Of a stretch of DNA of 64,000 nucleotides, positions 10,743-21,696 are shown one piece after another (the first letter of the stretch is position 1; each line of letters opens with the position of its first letter). The notes below the pieces were generated by a model. It saw only the letters and a list, made by a program, of their open reading frames with translations, was not told the DNA's origin and did not search any database. A program made the position numbers and the translations under genes. The stretch is from Nematostella vectensis (lineage: Eukaryota > Cnidaria > Anthozoa > Actiniaria > Edwardsiidae), in NCBI RefSeq assembly GCF_932526225.1, contig NC_064043.1, positions 8,051,501 to 8,115,500 on the forward strand. Direction: 5' to 3'.

Positions 10743-12435
10743 CATCCTTTACCCGCGTGATGTATAGATTAGGGTCCAGTCCCCTTATCATAAAGTATCC
10801 CTGCTGTTCGCTGCTGCTGTAAACGAACAGGTGCGAGGCGTGGGAAAACCCGCGGAAGGGTCGCGTCAAGTAAGTAGGCTATATGACTTTTCTTATCTAA
10901 ACTGTAGAAGGGGATGAGATTGTTAGATCCTGAAAATATCTTACTAGAATGTTTAAACGGAATTCCCTAAATCAGGCTCCTTTATGGTGAAGCGAGAAGC
11001 GGGGTTGGCTTTGATTTTAGGCTGGAAAACGGTTTTTGTGTTTGATAAAGGATCTTAGTTTTCAGCAGTGGGAACAGGATTTGTTGTAAACAACGACTAG
11101 GAAAATGTGATTTGAAACAAAAAGCTCGGCGGTCAATGGGACCTTTTTAGGGTATCGTATATTTAAAAAATATAGTTATTGCTGCATTTTTAGTTAACCA
11201 GTTTTAAGACGATGATTGAGAAAGACTTCCTTTTTAGTAAGGTTTAAGTGGTGTATTGATTAGAAAGTTCATGTAAGATTTGCATGGATGACTTGTCTGG
11301 TTGTTGTTATATGCAAAATCCCATGCGCTCAGGTGGGCATTAATAAGTAGCTGTCAAAGGCTGTCAAACGCAACGTTAGTCATCAATTGCTTCTTGTAAC
11401 ACTTGCTTGACAAGCGTATTTCTGTATAGCGCCACTCTAAATTGCGAATACCAGACTTTCTGTAAATCATTTATTTTCTTAAACGATGGTAGCCTCTTTA
11501 AGTGGTTAGGATGCTAATGATAAAACGAGTATTTTCTTTGTGAGTTTCTCTGACAGTTCTCATAAAGAAAATGAACCATAAAGGTCACCCAGATCAGCGA
11601 ATCAGACAAAAGGTCTCATATGAAAATGACTTTACTATAAATTCCGATCAGAATATTATTATAACTTTTGTTTGATAATATCCATCTCCGGAATAAATAG
11701 AGTTAATGGCTTTATCTCCGCTGTATTTTTGTACCGAGTTTGAAGGGTACCATGTAACTACACACAGTAAAATAATTGTATCCTGCTGTGATCCTTTTTT
11801 TACTGCAATAAAAAAAATGATAAAACGAGTATTTTCTTTGTGAGTTTCTCTGACAGTTCTCATAAAGAAAATGAACCATAAAGGTCACCCAGATCAGCGA
11901 ATCAGACAAAAGGTCTCATATGAAAATGACTTTACTATAAATTCCGATCAGAATATTATTATAACTTTTGTTTGATAATATCCATCTCCGGAATAAATAG
12001 AGTTAATGGCTTTATCTCCGCTGTATTTTTGTACCGAGTTTGAAGGGTACTATGTAACTACACACAGTAAAATAATTGTATCCTGCTGTGATCCTTTTTT
12101 TACTGCAATTTTCGATATTCCCTTAATAAATCAACAATAGCTTCCGGGCTTGCGGAGATGTGGGGCGATATTTGGCGCGTTTGGAAACCACTTCAGTGAT
12201 AGCCAATAAAAACGTTTCAAGAATTTTGAATGACGGAAGCCAAAAGGCGAATTTAGCTGTTAAGAATCATATTTCGCAGGATATTAAAAACTGCAGTACG
12301 TCTTTGTTTTAAGAGACTTTTTCTTAATTTGGAGGCATTTTCTAAATTTACTTGGTCAAATTGTGAGATCTTAAGATTTACATACGTGTTTTTTTTTTTT
12401 TTTTTTTTGCAGATTACCTATTCAATTAAGTTGAC
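10743..12435. other. Putative FGF promoter and 5' untranslated exon
   Basis: A consensus splice donor CAA|GTAAGT lies at 10869/10870 after a GC-richer stretch. A TATA-like CATAAAGTA lies upstream near 10788. The next good acceptor is the long T-tract plus CAG ending at 12412, directly before the FGF start codon. I infer a non-coding first exon of about 10815-10869 spliced to 12413. The interval also contains the 297-bp duplication at 11515-12110. Confidence 0.4.
11515..12110. repeat. Near-perfect ~297-bp tandem duplication
   Basis: 11521-11809 and 12821 minus 1000, that is 11821-12109, are the same at an offset of exactly 300 bp. The only difference I see is C at 11751 against T at 12051. 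The copies are joined by an A-run. Confidence 0.95.
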
Positions 12436-15400
12436 ATGATGGTATCTGTAACTGGTGATGCATCAGAGGTGGCTGGACGACCTAGATTTGCGAGGTAAGT
12501 GACCCGTCCGTTGAAGATGCGGGGGGCTGCTGTATGCCCCTCTTGCCCCTCTTGGCAAAATCAATTTAAACCCTAAGGGCGTGGTCAACAAAAATTCTTA
12601 CCCCTAAGAGATAGCACATTGGGTGTGGTCGAAGGAATTTTTAACCCTGAGAGATAGCACATTGGGTGTAGTCGAAGGAATTTTTAACCCTGAGAGATAG
12701 CACTAAGGGCGTGGTCAACAAAAATTCTTACCCCTGAGAGATAGCACATTGGGTGTGGTCGAAGGACCCCAATAACCCTGAGAGATAGCATTAAAAAACA
12801 ATGCTCGTTTTAATTGGCTGACGGATCCTGTATTGTTATGTTACCGACAAAAAAGTCGAAAGTATTAACCGATCAGTTGACTTTTGGTTTATTGTAAAAT
12901 ACGTTTCGAGCGATTGGGCCACCATTTAGCGTAAGACACCCTAAAAGATAGCAGAATCGGAAAAATCCTCCACCCCCGCGTGAAAACCCCTAAAACACAC
13001 CCTAAGAGATAGCAGTTGGTGAGAATTTTATACCCTAAAAGATAAGTCTAGCACCCCCGTCTACTTTTCTGGAGAGTTCCCCCCCCCCCCCCCCCACCCC
13101 GGGATACCGATATTATTATTGAGTACGTACATTTTTACTTTTTACCATCGTCATAAGTGGGGAACAAAGCTGAAGTATGTTCTTGCCATGTTCATAGATA
13201 TTAAGGGACCTTTCGGTTGGAGCGATCTTTATAAAGAGACTTCTTTGTAGAAAGGAAAATAATATTGAGAAACTCAGTGCAACGAACGCTAGCTTGGCCA
13301 ACGACAGTTTTGTGAGGAAAAAAAATTAAAACCATGACATATGAATTGTACCAGGCAACCAGCGAGACTAAGAAGTGCACCACATCAGAGCACGATGGAA
13401 ACCTCGATGTTATAAAGTTCTTATTAATCAACTTTTATTTCAATGCTTATTGCAGGGTGGTGGAGCTTATTTTCGTGATTCGCTCTTAATTAAATTAGTG
13501 ATTCGTGAAAAGCCTACAAATAAAATTCGTGAATCGTGATCGAGTACTCTATCGTGATCCGTGATTGGGGTATTTTTTATTTTGTGACTCGTGATTTTGC
13601 ATGGCTAAAGTCGTGAAATGTGATCGTAGACGGCGAGAATAATTAAAACACGAAATTCATGTAACGAGATCGACGGCAAAACAGTGCTCAACTTGACAAG
13701 AGCTGTAGTACAATTACTCACGCATCGATTGTAACGGTTTTATCTCGTCATGATTTATACATTTATACGTAGAAGTAAACATTGATGTCATTGTGTGTTT
13801 GTTTAATTGAGGAGTAGATCAACCGCGGCGTTGATCTATGTATATTAAATCATATATCCATGAGCAAAGCAAATGTTAAAACCGTGATTAAAACCCCCTC
13901 TTCACCAACCTGTTATTGGCTAAATATCTCAAAAATTGTTGGCCACTGTAGCCCGCGTCGCATTATTAACTTTGTATTGGTGGCCACGGTAGCGCGCGTC
14001 GTATGGTTAACTTTGCATTCAGTCTACGGAACAGATGCTCATTTGCATAAGCCACTGTCCGGCGTCCTCGATTCCATGCGACGCCATTTTAAGTCATCGT
14101 TTCACACTGATAAGATAACTTATTAAGCTTTTTACCTAGCTCAATGATAATAAACCCAAGCCTGTACTTGAGCACAAACTTTGAAACATTTCAAAATTTA
14201 ACGTGAGCAACTTTTCTAAACGAATTCTTTTAAATTTTTTTCAGGAAACTAACTAAAAATATTGATATGGTGGAAAAGAGCCTCTGAGGAGAAATGCGAC
14301 CGAACAGTGCATTTGGGGGTTTTAGTTAGAAAGCTGTTTTACTCAAAGTTTCTAAGTTGACCGCCAAACTTCGTAAATCATTCACATTAACATGATCACT
14401 TCTTAGAAATCTTGAAGATCGGACGTATTTGGTTCTTTCCTTCACTAAAATTTATCGCATTATTGTTCACAACAATTTCAATGGCGCATTACGCCTTTCT
14501 AGTCGTTTAAAGCTTCTATTTAGAATTATAAAAATAATTGTCATTGATGACCTTTAAGTTGTCTCACGGGGGTTTACCTTTGATCTAGCATACGGTTGAT
14601 GTAACAAAGGCTGTCTGATTTGTAACCATAGCTAAAAATGGGTCTTCTAACTTTTTTTTTTCACTAACCTTTTTGGAGCACTGCAACATGCACTGCGTGG
14701 TTTAAATTAGTTTTTAAACAAGAGGACTCTATCGATTTTAACCGATTTAACCTGACAAATTAGGGACTATGGGTCACATGACAGTTTGATGACTCTTGTC
14801 ATAGAGAACCTATTTTGCAAGTATTTTTTTTTTGGTTCATATGAATCATTGGTCATATTTTTACATTTTGATTCGATTGAATCGCTTTGCTTAAAAGCTG
14901 GTAAAACAACTTTCATAAATGAAACAGCCTACACTATCGTATAAATGGCATTTTCCTTCTTCAGGTGGAGTACCAAAAGTAATATTTCTAGCTTCAAAGA
15001 GGCTTTTAAGCCGATTTTCTATTCTCTCTCTCGGTGTCTTACCCCCATGATAATGCGAAGAGGAAATTTACAATAAAAATCATGCTCGACTCATTAGCAT
15101 AAAATCTCTAGGACGTGGATAAAATTATATTTTGAGCGTTTTATTCGTTTTCATTTTCTAAATTGTACCTCATCCTAAAGAGTAATGTTTACGCATAATA
15201 ACAAAATTTTATTTAGTCCAAATAAACAAAATTTTTGGGGAAAAAGAAAAGTTTATTTTTAACGCAGTTGCCATGCTGGAATGCACGGTCACTTGTTCAT
15301 TTCATTCTTTTGCTATTTACGTACGCTTCTACGGCTAGAACAAAGATTTAGTCGATAATGAGTGAATGACACACTTTTGAATTTATCCTCCTATTTTTAA

Positions 15401-18400
15401 CGCGTTAGGATCTGGAGCCCATCTGGAGCCCATCTTGCCCATTTTTCATAAAACGAGTCTATGACAAGGTGTACCAAAAATGTTTTTAGAAGCAAACATA
15501 ATCATTGGCTGTTGTTGCATGTCTATGCTATTAGAGGACCTATTGCTCTTAATAAGGGGTGCTACGGAAATCAGACCCCCAAGACAAATTCCTGAAGGAA
15601 TTCTTATCAAACGTCCAAAACAAACTTTCCAGTGATTTCCACGCCTTTTCGAGATATTTAGAATATAATTACATGCGTGCTTTGCGGTTTGGAGACGGTA
15701 AAACCATGCAAGCTCGTAATCGTTTAATATATTTAAAACCAGGTGGAAATATGTGCTCAGAGTTCACTCAGATTAAGTAAAATAACAGTTTTAGCTATGC
15801 TGTGAATCTCGGCTTTTAACTTTGCTTATGACTGGATGAACCAAAAATGTGAAATTGGGTGAGTAGAACTTTTCTCATGTGATTCATTCTCTTCAAAATA
15901 TCGCCAAAATCTGATTCTTTTTTAAAAGACTTAAAAGACTTCTTAGGAAGTTGATTTGCTAACATGAGATAAGTTGACCCTTATACTTTATTGTCATGAT
16001 ATTTTTTTGTTTAAAAAGTATAACAGGCGAGCATACTATCTAATGTTATAAATGTAATAAAACTTCGCAAAACATCGCCTTCGTCAAAGCGTGGGCTGTT
16101 GTCATGACAAATGGCAGAAAATGGCGTCAAATGGAATCGAGGACGCCGGACAGTGGCTTATGCAAATGAGCATCTGTTCCTTAGACTGATTGGTGGCCAC
16201 GGTAGTGCGCGTCGCACTTTTAAGCTGGTTTCTATGTACGACCAAGGCCGGTGCCCGGAGGTCTTTTGTTCTGATGAGTAATTTTTTTGCCGTTTTTACT
16301 CACCACAGGAGACGTCGATTATACTGTACAAATGGTTTTTATCTTGAAATCGGATACAACGGGGCTGTCAAGGGCACTAGGAACAAGCTTAGTCAGCTTG
16401 GTAAGCTTTAGCAATTGTATTATGGTATATTCTTCTGCACGCCATGTTTACATCATGGTATATTCCTCTGCATGTCATGTTTATCATGGTATGTTCTATT
16501 CTCAGCGATTATGGAGATAATCCCACACATCAAAGGTACAATCTACATCCGGGGATCACACAGCGGTTTCTTTCTGGCAGTCGACAAGCAAGGGAAACTC
16601 TACACCACGGCAAGTGCCGACCACTAGACACCGAAAAACCTGGACTCCGACCACTAGACACCGGACAACCTGGACTCCGACCACTAGACACCGAACAACC
16701 TAGACTCCGACCACTAGACACCGAACAACCTGGACATCGACCACTAGACACCGAACAACCTAGACTACGACCACTAGACACCGAACAACCTGGATATCGA
16801 CCACAAGACACCGAACAACCTGGACTACGACCACTAGACACCGAACAACCTAGACTACGACCACAAGACACCGAACAACCTGGACTACGACCACTAGACA
16901 CCGAACAACCTAGACTACGACCACTAGACACCGAACAACCTGGACTCCGACCACTAGACACCGAACAACCTGGACTCCGACCACTAGACACCGAACAACC
17001 TAGACTACGACCACTAGACACCGAACAACCTGGACATCGACCACTAGACACCGAACAACCTAGACTACGACCACTAGACACCGAACAACCTGGACTACGA
17101 CCACAAGACACCGAACAACCTGGACTATGACCACTAGACACCGAACAACCTAGACTACGACCACAAGACACCGAACAACCTGGACTACGACCACTAGACA
17201 CCGAACAACCTAGACTACGACCACTAGACACCGAACAACCTGGACATCGACCACTAGACACCGAACAACCTAGACTCCGACCACTAGACACCGAACAACC
17301 TGGACATCGATCACTAGACACCGAACAACCTAGACTACGACCACAAGACACCGAACAACCTGGACTACGACCACTAGACACCGAACAACCTAGACTACGA
17401 CCACTAGACACCGAACAACCTGGACATCGACCACTAGACACCGAACAACCTGGACTACGACCACAAGACACAGAACAACCTGGACTACGACCACTAGACA
17501 CCGAACAACATGGACTCCGACCACTAGACACCGAACAACCTGGACTACGACCACTAGACACCGAACAACCTGGACTACGACCACAAGACACCGAACAACC
17601 TGGACATCGACCACTAGACACCAAACAACCTGTACTCCGACCACTAGACACCGAACAACCTAGACTACGACCACTAGACACCGAACAACCTGGACTACGA
17701 CCACTAGACACCGAACAACCTGGACATCGACCACTAGACACCAAACAACCTGTACTCCGACCACTAGACACCGAACAACCTGGACTACGACCACAAGACA
17801 CCGAACAACCTGGACATCGACCACTAGACACCGAACAACCTGGACTCCGACCACTAGACACCGAACAACCTAGACTACGACCACTAGACATCGAACAACC
17901 TAGACTACGACCACTAGACACCGAACAACCTGGACATCGACCACTAGACACCGAACAACCTGGACTACGACCACAAGACACCGAACAACCTGGACATCGA
18001 CCACTAGACACCAAACAACCTGTACTCCGACCACTAGACACCGAACAACCTAGACTACGACCACTAGACCCCGAACAACCTGGACTACGACCACTAAACA
18101 CCGAACAACCTGGACTACGACCACAAGACACCGAACAACCTGGACATCGACCACTAGACACCAAACAACCTGGACACCGACCACTAGACACCGAATAAAC
18201 CTGGACTACGACCACTAGACCCCGAACAACCTGGACTACGACCACTAGACACCAAACAACCTGGACTACGACCACTAGACACCGAACAACCTGGACTCCG
18301 ACCCATAGACACCGAACAACCTAGACTACGACCACAAGACACCGAACAACCTGGCCTACGACCACTAGACACCGAACAACCTAGACTACGACCACTAGAC

Positions 18401-19208
18401 ACCGAACAACCTGGACATCGACCACTAGACACCAAACAACCTGTACTCCGACCACTAGACACCGAACAACCTAGACTACGACCACTAGACACCGAACAAT
18501 CTGGACTACGACCACTAGACACCGAACAACCTGGACATGACACACATCCATGGACTAGGCTTCACGTCGGGCATGTTTATGAACTCATCTGCTTTGACGT
18601 AGCCTTAATGTGACAGAGAGCTTGTATTTCAATGCAAATATGCGATAAGACTCTAGCGGATACCAACCAGGGCAAGAGACTGGACCGAAATTCCTTTTAT
18701 ATGTATATATCTTTCAAATAAGAATGTATTGAAAAATCCGTGTATATCGTCAATAAACATACGTCAAAGTCAAAGCAGATACGTAGGAGACTCATAACAT
18801 ATGCTCGATGTCTAGCCTGGTGCAAAGCTTTCCTCGCGGTTCATCTAAAGCATCTTTCCAAAACCGTATTGTTTTTATCAACTTACTTATGATACCATTG
18901 AACCACAGCTTGCTAGGGATTCTCCGAGTTTAACTTTATGCAACAAGTGTATGCACATGATTATTCATATATACCTTTTACAACGACAGAAACTAGAGAA
19001 TAACGAGTGCGTCTTCACGGAGAAGCTCACGCCTGATTTCTACGACACGTATACGTGCGAGCGATCAAATGAAACCCGGATGGTAGGCGTGCTGGCGCGG
19101 ACCGGAGCAGCGGTATCTGCCTCTCAGAGCACGCTCAGGAGATCCATTCACGGCAGAACGCAGTGTCACACGCAGTTTTTAAGTCAAGAAGTTTACCCGT
19201 CAGCCTAA
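12436..19208 (+). CDS. Fibroblast growth factor (FGF1/2-like size, no signal peptide)
   Basis: FGFs bind heparan sulfate and receptor tyrosine kinases. Coding exons: 12436-12494, 16309-16400, 16506-16609, 18990-19208; phases close, giving 157 aa. The beta-trefoil core is clear: RRRRLYCTNGFYLEI, GAVKGTRNK, IMEIIPHIKGTIYIRG, SGFFLAVDKQGKLYTT, then NNECVFTEKL and FYDTYTCER. The middle exon is 104 bp, the length of the equivalent exon of vertebrate FGF1 and FGF2. A TAA in frame at 12427-12429, in the same exon, supports the ATG at 12436 (a second ATG follows directly), so the protein has no signal peptide unless another first exon is used. Intron 3 begins with GC (ACG|GCAAGT). The C-terminus, HTQFLSQEVYPSA, lies in the first copy of a 40-bp tandem repeat that continues after the stop. 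Assignment to a particular FGF subfamily is open. Confidence 0.88.
12565..12790. repeat. Tandem repeat in FGF intron 1
   Basis: Irregular units of about 45-60 bp sharing CCTGAGAGATAGCACATTGG and GGTCGAAGGAATTTTTAAC. Degenerate copies of AGATAGCA continue to about 13045. Confidence 0.8.
13079..13095. repeat. C17 homopolymer
   Basis: A run of 17 cytosines in FGF intron 1, followed by ACCCC. Confidence 0.95.
14022..14091 (+). repeat. Left arm of a distant inverted repeat in FGF intron 1
   Basis: This 70-bp stretch is nearly the reverse complement of 16118-16186. Shared core: GGAACAGATGCTCATTTGCA then TAAGCCACTGTCCGGCGTCC. Related GGTGGCCACGGTAG motifs at 13980 and 16193 are in direct orientation, so this is not a simple transposon end pair. 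Confidence 0.8.
16118..16186 (-). repeat. Right arm of the distant inverted repeat in FGF intron 1
   Basis: Partner of 14022-14091, about 2.1 kb away. It ends about 120 bp before the FGF exon 2 acceptor. Confidence 0.8.
16616..18540. repeat. 30-bp minisatellite, ~64 copies, FGF intron 3
   Basis: Unit of 30 bp built from CCACTAGACACCGAACAACC plus TGGACTACGA. It starts 7 bp into the GC-AG intron and fills most of it. Variants (TGGACATCGA, TAGACTACGA, CACAAGACACC, CCAAACAACCTGTACTCC) recur in larger blocks, so there is higher-order amplification. A very long open frame on the minus strand comes only from the repeat. Confidence 0.98.
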
Positions 19209-19550
19209 CACGCAGTTTTTAAGTCAAGAAGTTTACCCGTCAGCCTAACACGCAGTTTTTAAGTCAAGAAGTTTACCCGTGAGCCTAACATGCAGTTTTT
19301 TAAGTCAAGAAGTTTACGCGTGAGCCTAACACGCAGTTTTTAAGTCAAGAAGTTTACCATTGAGCCTAACACGCAGTTTTTAGGTCAGGAAGTTTTCCCG
19401 TGAGCCTAACACGCAGTTTTTAAATCAGGAAGTTTACCCGTGAGCCTAACACGCAGTTTTTAAGTCAGGAAGTTTACATGTGAGCCTAACACGCAGTTTT
19501 TTTTAAGTCAAGAAGTTTACGCGTGAGCCTAACACTCTGTTTTTTTTACG
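19166..19550 (+). repeat. 40-bp tandem array that includes the FGF stop codon
   Basis: About nine and a half copies of a 40-bp unit beginning CACGCAGTTTTTAAGTCA and ending GTGAGCCTAA (CAGCCTAA in the first copies). The first copy encodes the last 13 FGF residues and the stop; the rest lie in the 3' untranslated region. Copies 1 and 2 are almost identical and later ones diverge. Confidence 0.95.
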
Positions 19551-19782
19551 ACTGTAAGAAGTTTCACAAAATATTTGAATCCTTGTACAACGCAAAGGCA
19601 CAAAAATGCATGAGGAATATTTAGGACTTGTTAGTGATAAAATCATTTTTAGATAAGTATTGTTACCACATGGAAAAGTAACAATATGGCAGCTGAACAA
19701 GTTGCATAGGTTCAACCTGTATAAGAGGATATAAAATACAATAACCATTGTTTATCCAGGGTAGCATATTCATTCTAACACA

Positions 19783-20062
19783 TGGGGGGCGGTCACTGCC
19801 AGAGGGTTTATTGCGTCCCAGTGGTTCTTTTACGCCCCTTCGGTTCAGGTAAGTGCAGTGCAGCTTGAAGAGACGGGACCTCCTGTTTAGTGTCCTTATC
19901 CGAGAAGACAGGAAACACGGGAGAATAACTTCAACTCACTTGTGACACAAATTCAAATCAAGGCAGGAACCCGGAAAAAAACCCAGTTTGAGCCAGGATT
20001 CGAAATTGGGCCTCAGTGGTGAGAGGCCGACACGCTAACACACTAGGCTAACCGTGCAGCCA
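19783..20062 (-). mobile_element. Putative tRNA-derived SINE
   Basis: On the minus strand the head reads GGCTGCACGGTTAGCCTAGT and, about 50 bp on, TTTCGAATCCTGG. These resemble the A and B boxes of a tRNA-type pol III promoter. A non-tRNA body of about 200 bp follows. The 3' end and target duplication are not resolved. Confidence 0.55.
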
Positions 20063-20063
20063 T

Positions 20064-20213
20064 GATAGAGTGGTTTTTAAAAACTCGTGAAATTCTCTTT
20101 AGTTCATTTTTAGTACTAATACACTGTAATGTCATTGTTCTCTTTTGTTCTGGCTTGACTATTACACATTAACAATTACATTTTGTTGCACGGGATTTTG
20201 AAAACCACTCTAT
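20064..20213 (+). mobile_element. MITE with TAGAGTGGTTTT termini
   Basis: Terminal inverted repeats ATAGAGTGGTTTTTAAAA and TTTTGAAAACCACTCTAT enclose about 150 bp without coding capacity. A diverged copy lies in SUMF1 intron 5 (3065-3210). A TA target is possible. Confidence 0.75.
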
Positions 20214-20671
20214 TGTTAACATCTAAAAATGACTTTTACAAAAAAATTCCTTGTTATTGCTATTTTTTCATTATACATTTTTGGCCAGTTAAGTATTCTT
20301 TTCTTCAAAAGGCTAAAATTGCAGTAGTATCAAAGTAAGTACGCAAATATGTCTATATAAAAGTTGTAAATGTTTATTACAAGTTTTCACGCGGTGCACT
20401 TCTCATTCGTTGACAAAACAGCGCGTTAATGTACAAACTACTCGCTAAATCCTAACGATTCATTGTCTACAGCAAGGCCGGGATAGTTCCGGGTGCAAAA
20501 CAATTTCATACTAGCTAAAAATGTGAATATTTACTGAAAAATGCATGGAATCCTACATTCACAAGAAATTTTATAAGTTTCGAAGGAGCTTCATAGATTC
20601 TTAATTCGATGATTAAATGAATAGTTTATTCATAGACTAAAATGAGTCCATGTCTTTCACCCCATAGAAAG

Positions 20672-20945
20672 TATGGCGAGTGACATCTTTCATAATGCGG
20701 AGAGTATGTCTTCCATTCTGTTGGGGTAGGGTGAGTGACATCTTTCATCTACAGGGGAGTAGGGCGAGAGACATCTTACATACTGTGAGGAGTAGGGAGA
20801 GTAAAGTCTTCCATCCTGTGGAAGTAGGGCGAGTGACATTTTTCATACTGTGGGGGTAGGGAGAGTAAAGTCTTCCATCCTGTGGGGGTAGAGCGAGGGA
20901 CATCTTTCATACTGCGGGAAGTAAAGCGAGGGACATCTTACATAT
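20672..20945. repeat. ~40-bp degenerate tandem array
   Basis: Repeated blocks of GTAGGGCGAGTGACATCTTT alternate with GGGAGAGTAAAGTCTTCCAT, each followed by CATCCTGTGG or CATACTGTGG. Confidence 0.8.
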
Positions 20946-21275
20946 ACAGAAAGGTGCCTTCCATCTACTGGCGAGCAAAATTCTCCTTCTTCTATTGGCA
21001 AGTCACGTCATCTGTCCTATGGGGATAGGACGAGTACAGCCTTTTCAGGAAACCTTCATGTAGTGGCAAATGTGGCGGGATACTGAATCGTGTTGATAAC
21101 TTTCGGATGATTGTTGCGAGACCGTTATGCGCGCATGCGCGCTACTGGTGTCACGTGCGCCGGGATGATGATCTGTGAGTATAAATGGTCAAGGAATCGC
21201 ACACACAAGTAAAGGCATGCTATATGCTAAGAACGCACAAACACCATAAGAAAACGCAAAAGCCATTACTAGTAC

Positions 21276-21390
21276 ACATTTAAGACATACAAATCTATTA
21301 ATATTATACACATATAAAAACAAATCCGAGTACACACTTAAGGCATCCAAATCTCTTAATATTATACACATATAAAAACAAATTCGAGGA
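21276..21390. repeat. 57-bp direct duplication
   Basis: Two adjacent copies sharing TTAATATTATACACATATAA followed by AAACAAATYCGAG, with a few differences. Confidence 0.85.
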
Positions 21391-21696
21391 ACAACGTTGA
21401 ACATCCGGTCGCCTTCCACCTTCCAAAACTAGATATAACTAGATATACTCAATATTTGTACATTCTTCTAGAATGTACAACGATCTTGATTTCTTATTCA
21501 GCCTACCATTAAACTCATGGGAAAACACCTCGATGCAATTTTCTATATCGATATTGTGGGATCCACTGTGGTGAATTCTACCAAATTCCAAGCGGTCGTA
21601 AATAAAGAGGAATTGATTTTCCACCACCACAACCACTACTTAGCATTACTGGTATTATAATCTAGCTCAAGATCCCAAACGCTTGGAGATTTAGAA

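Larger units (their letters stand above)
19551..21696. other. Intergenic region between convergent FGF and THOC2
   Basis: No gene is supported. It holds a tRNA-related SINE (about 19783-20062), a MITE (20064-20213), a tandem array (20672-20945) and a 57-bp duplication (about 21276-21390). The rest is AT-rich sequence. Confidence 0.6.

Noticed and set aside
9188-10822. Long open frames on both strands with TSLHQAT or TWSPGVE repeats
   Set aside because: Translations of the 21-bp minisatellite, interrupted only by a transposon. No evidence of a gene.
13440-13640. GTGATTCGTGA-rich stretch, similar to 45095-45190
   Set aside because: It may be a dispersed repeat, but the similarity is to a short degenerate motif and I could not define boundaries.
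16530-18275. 581-aa minus-strand open frame rich in VSSGRSPGCS repeats, and its plus-strand partner
   Set aside because: Produced by the 30-bp minisatellite, a multiple of three with few stops. No splice context, and the region is an FGF intron.
21601-21606. AATAAA on the plus strand as an FGF polyadenylation signal
   Set aside because: It lies 2.4 kb beyond the FGF stop, past a SINE, a MITE and an array. There is no support for such a long 3' untranslated region.
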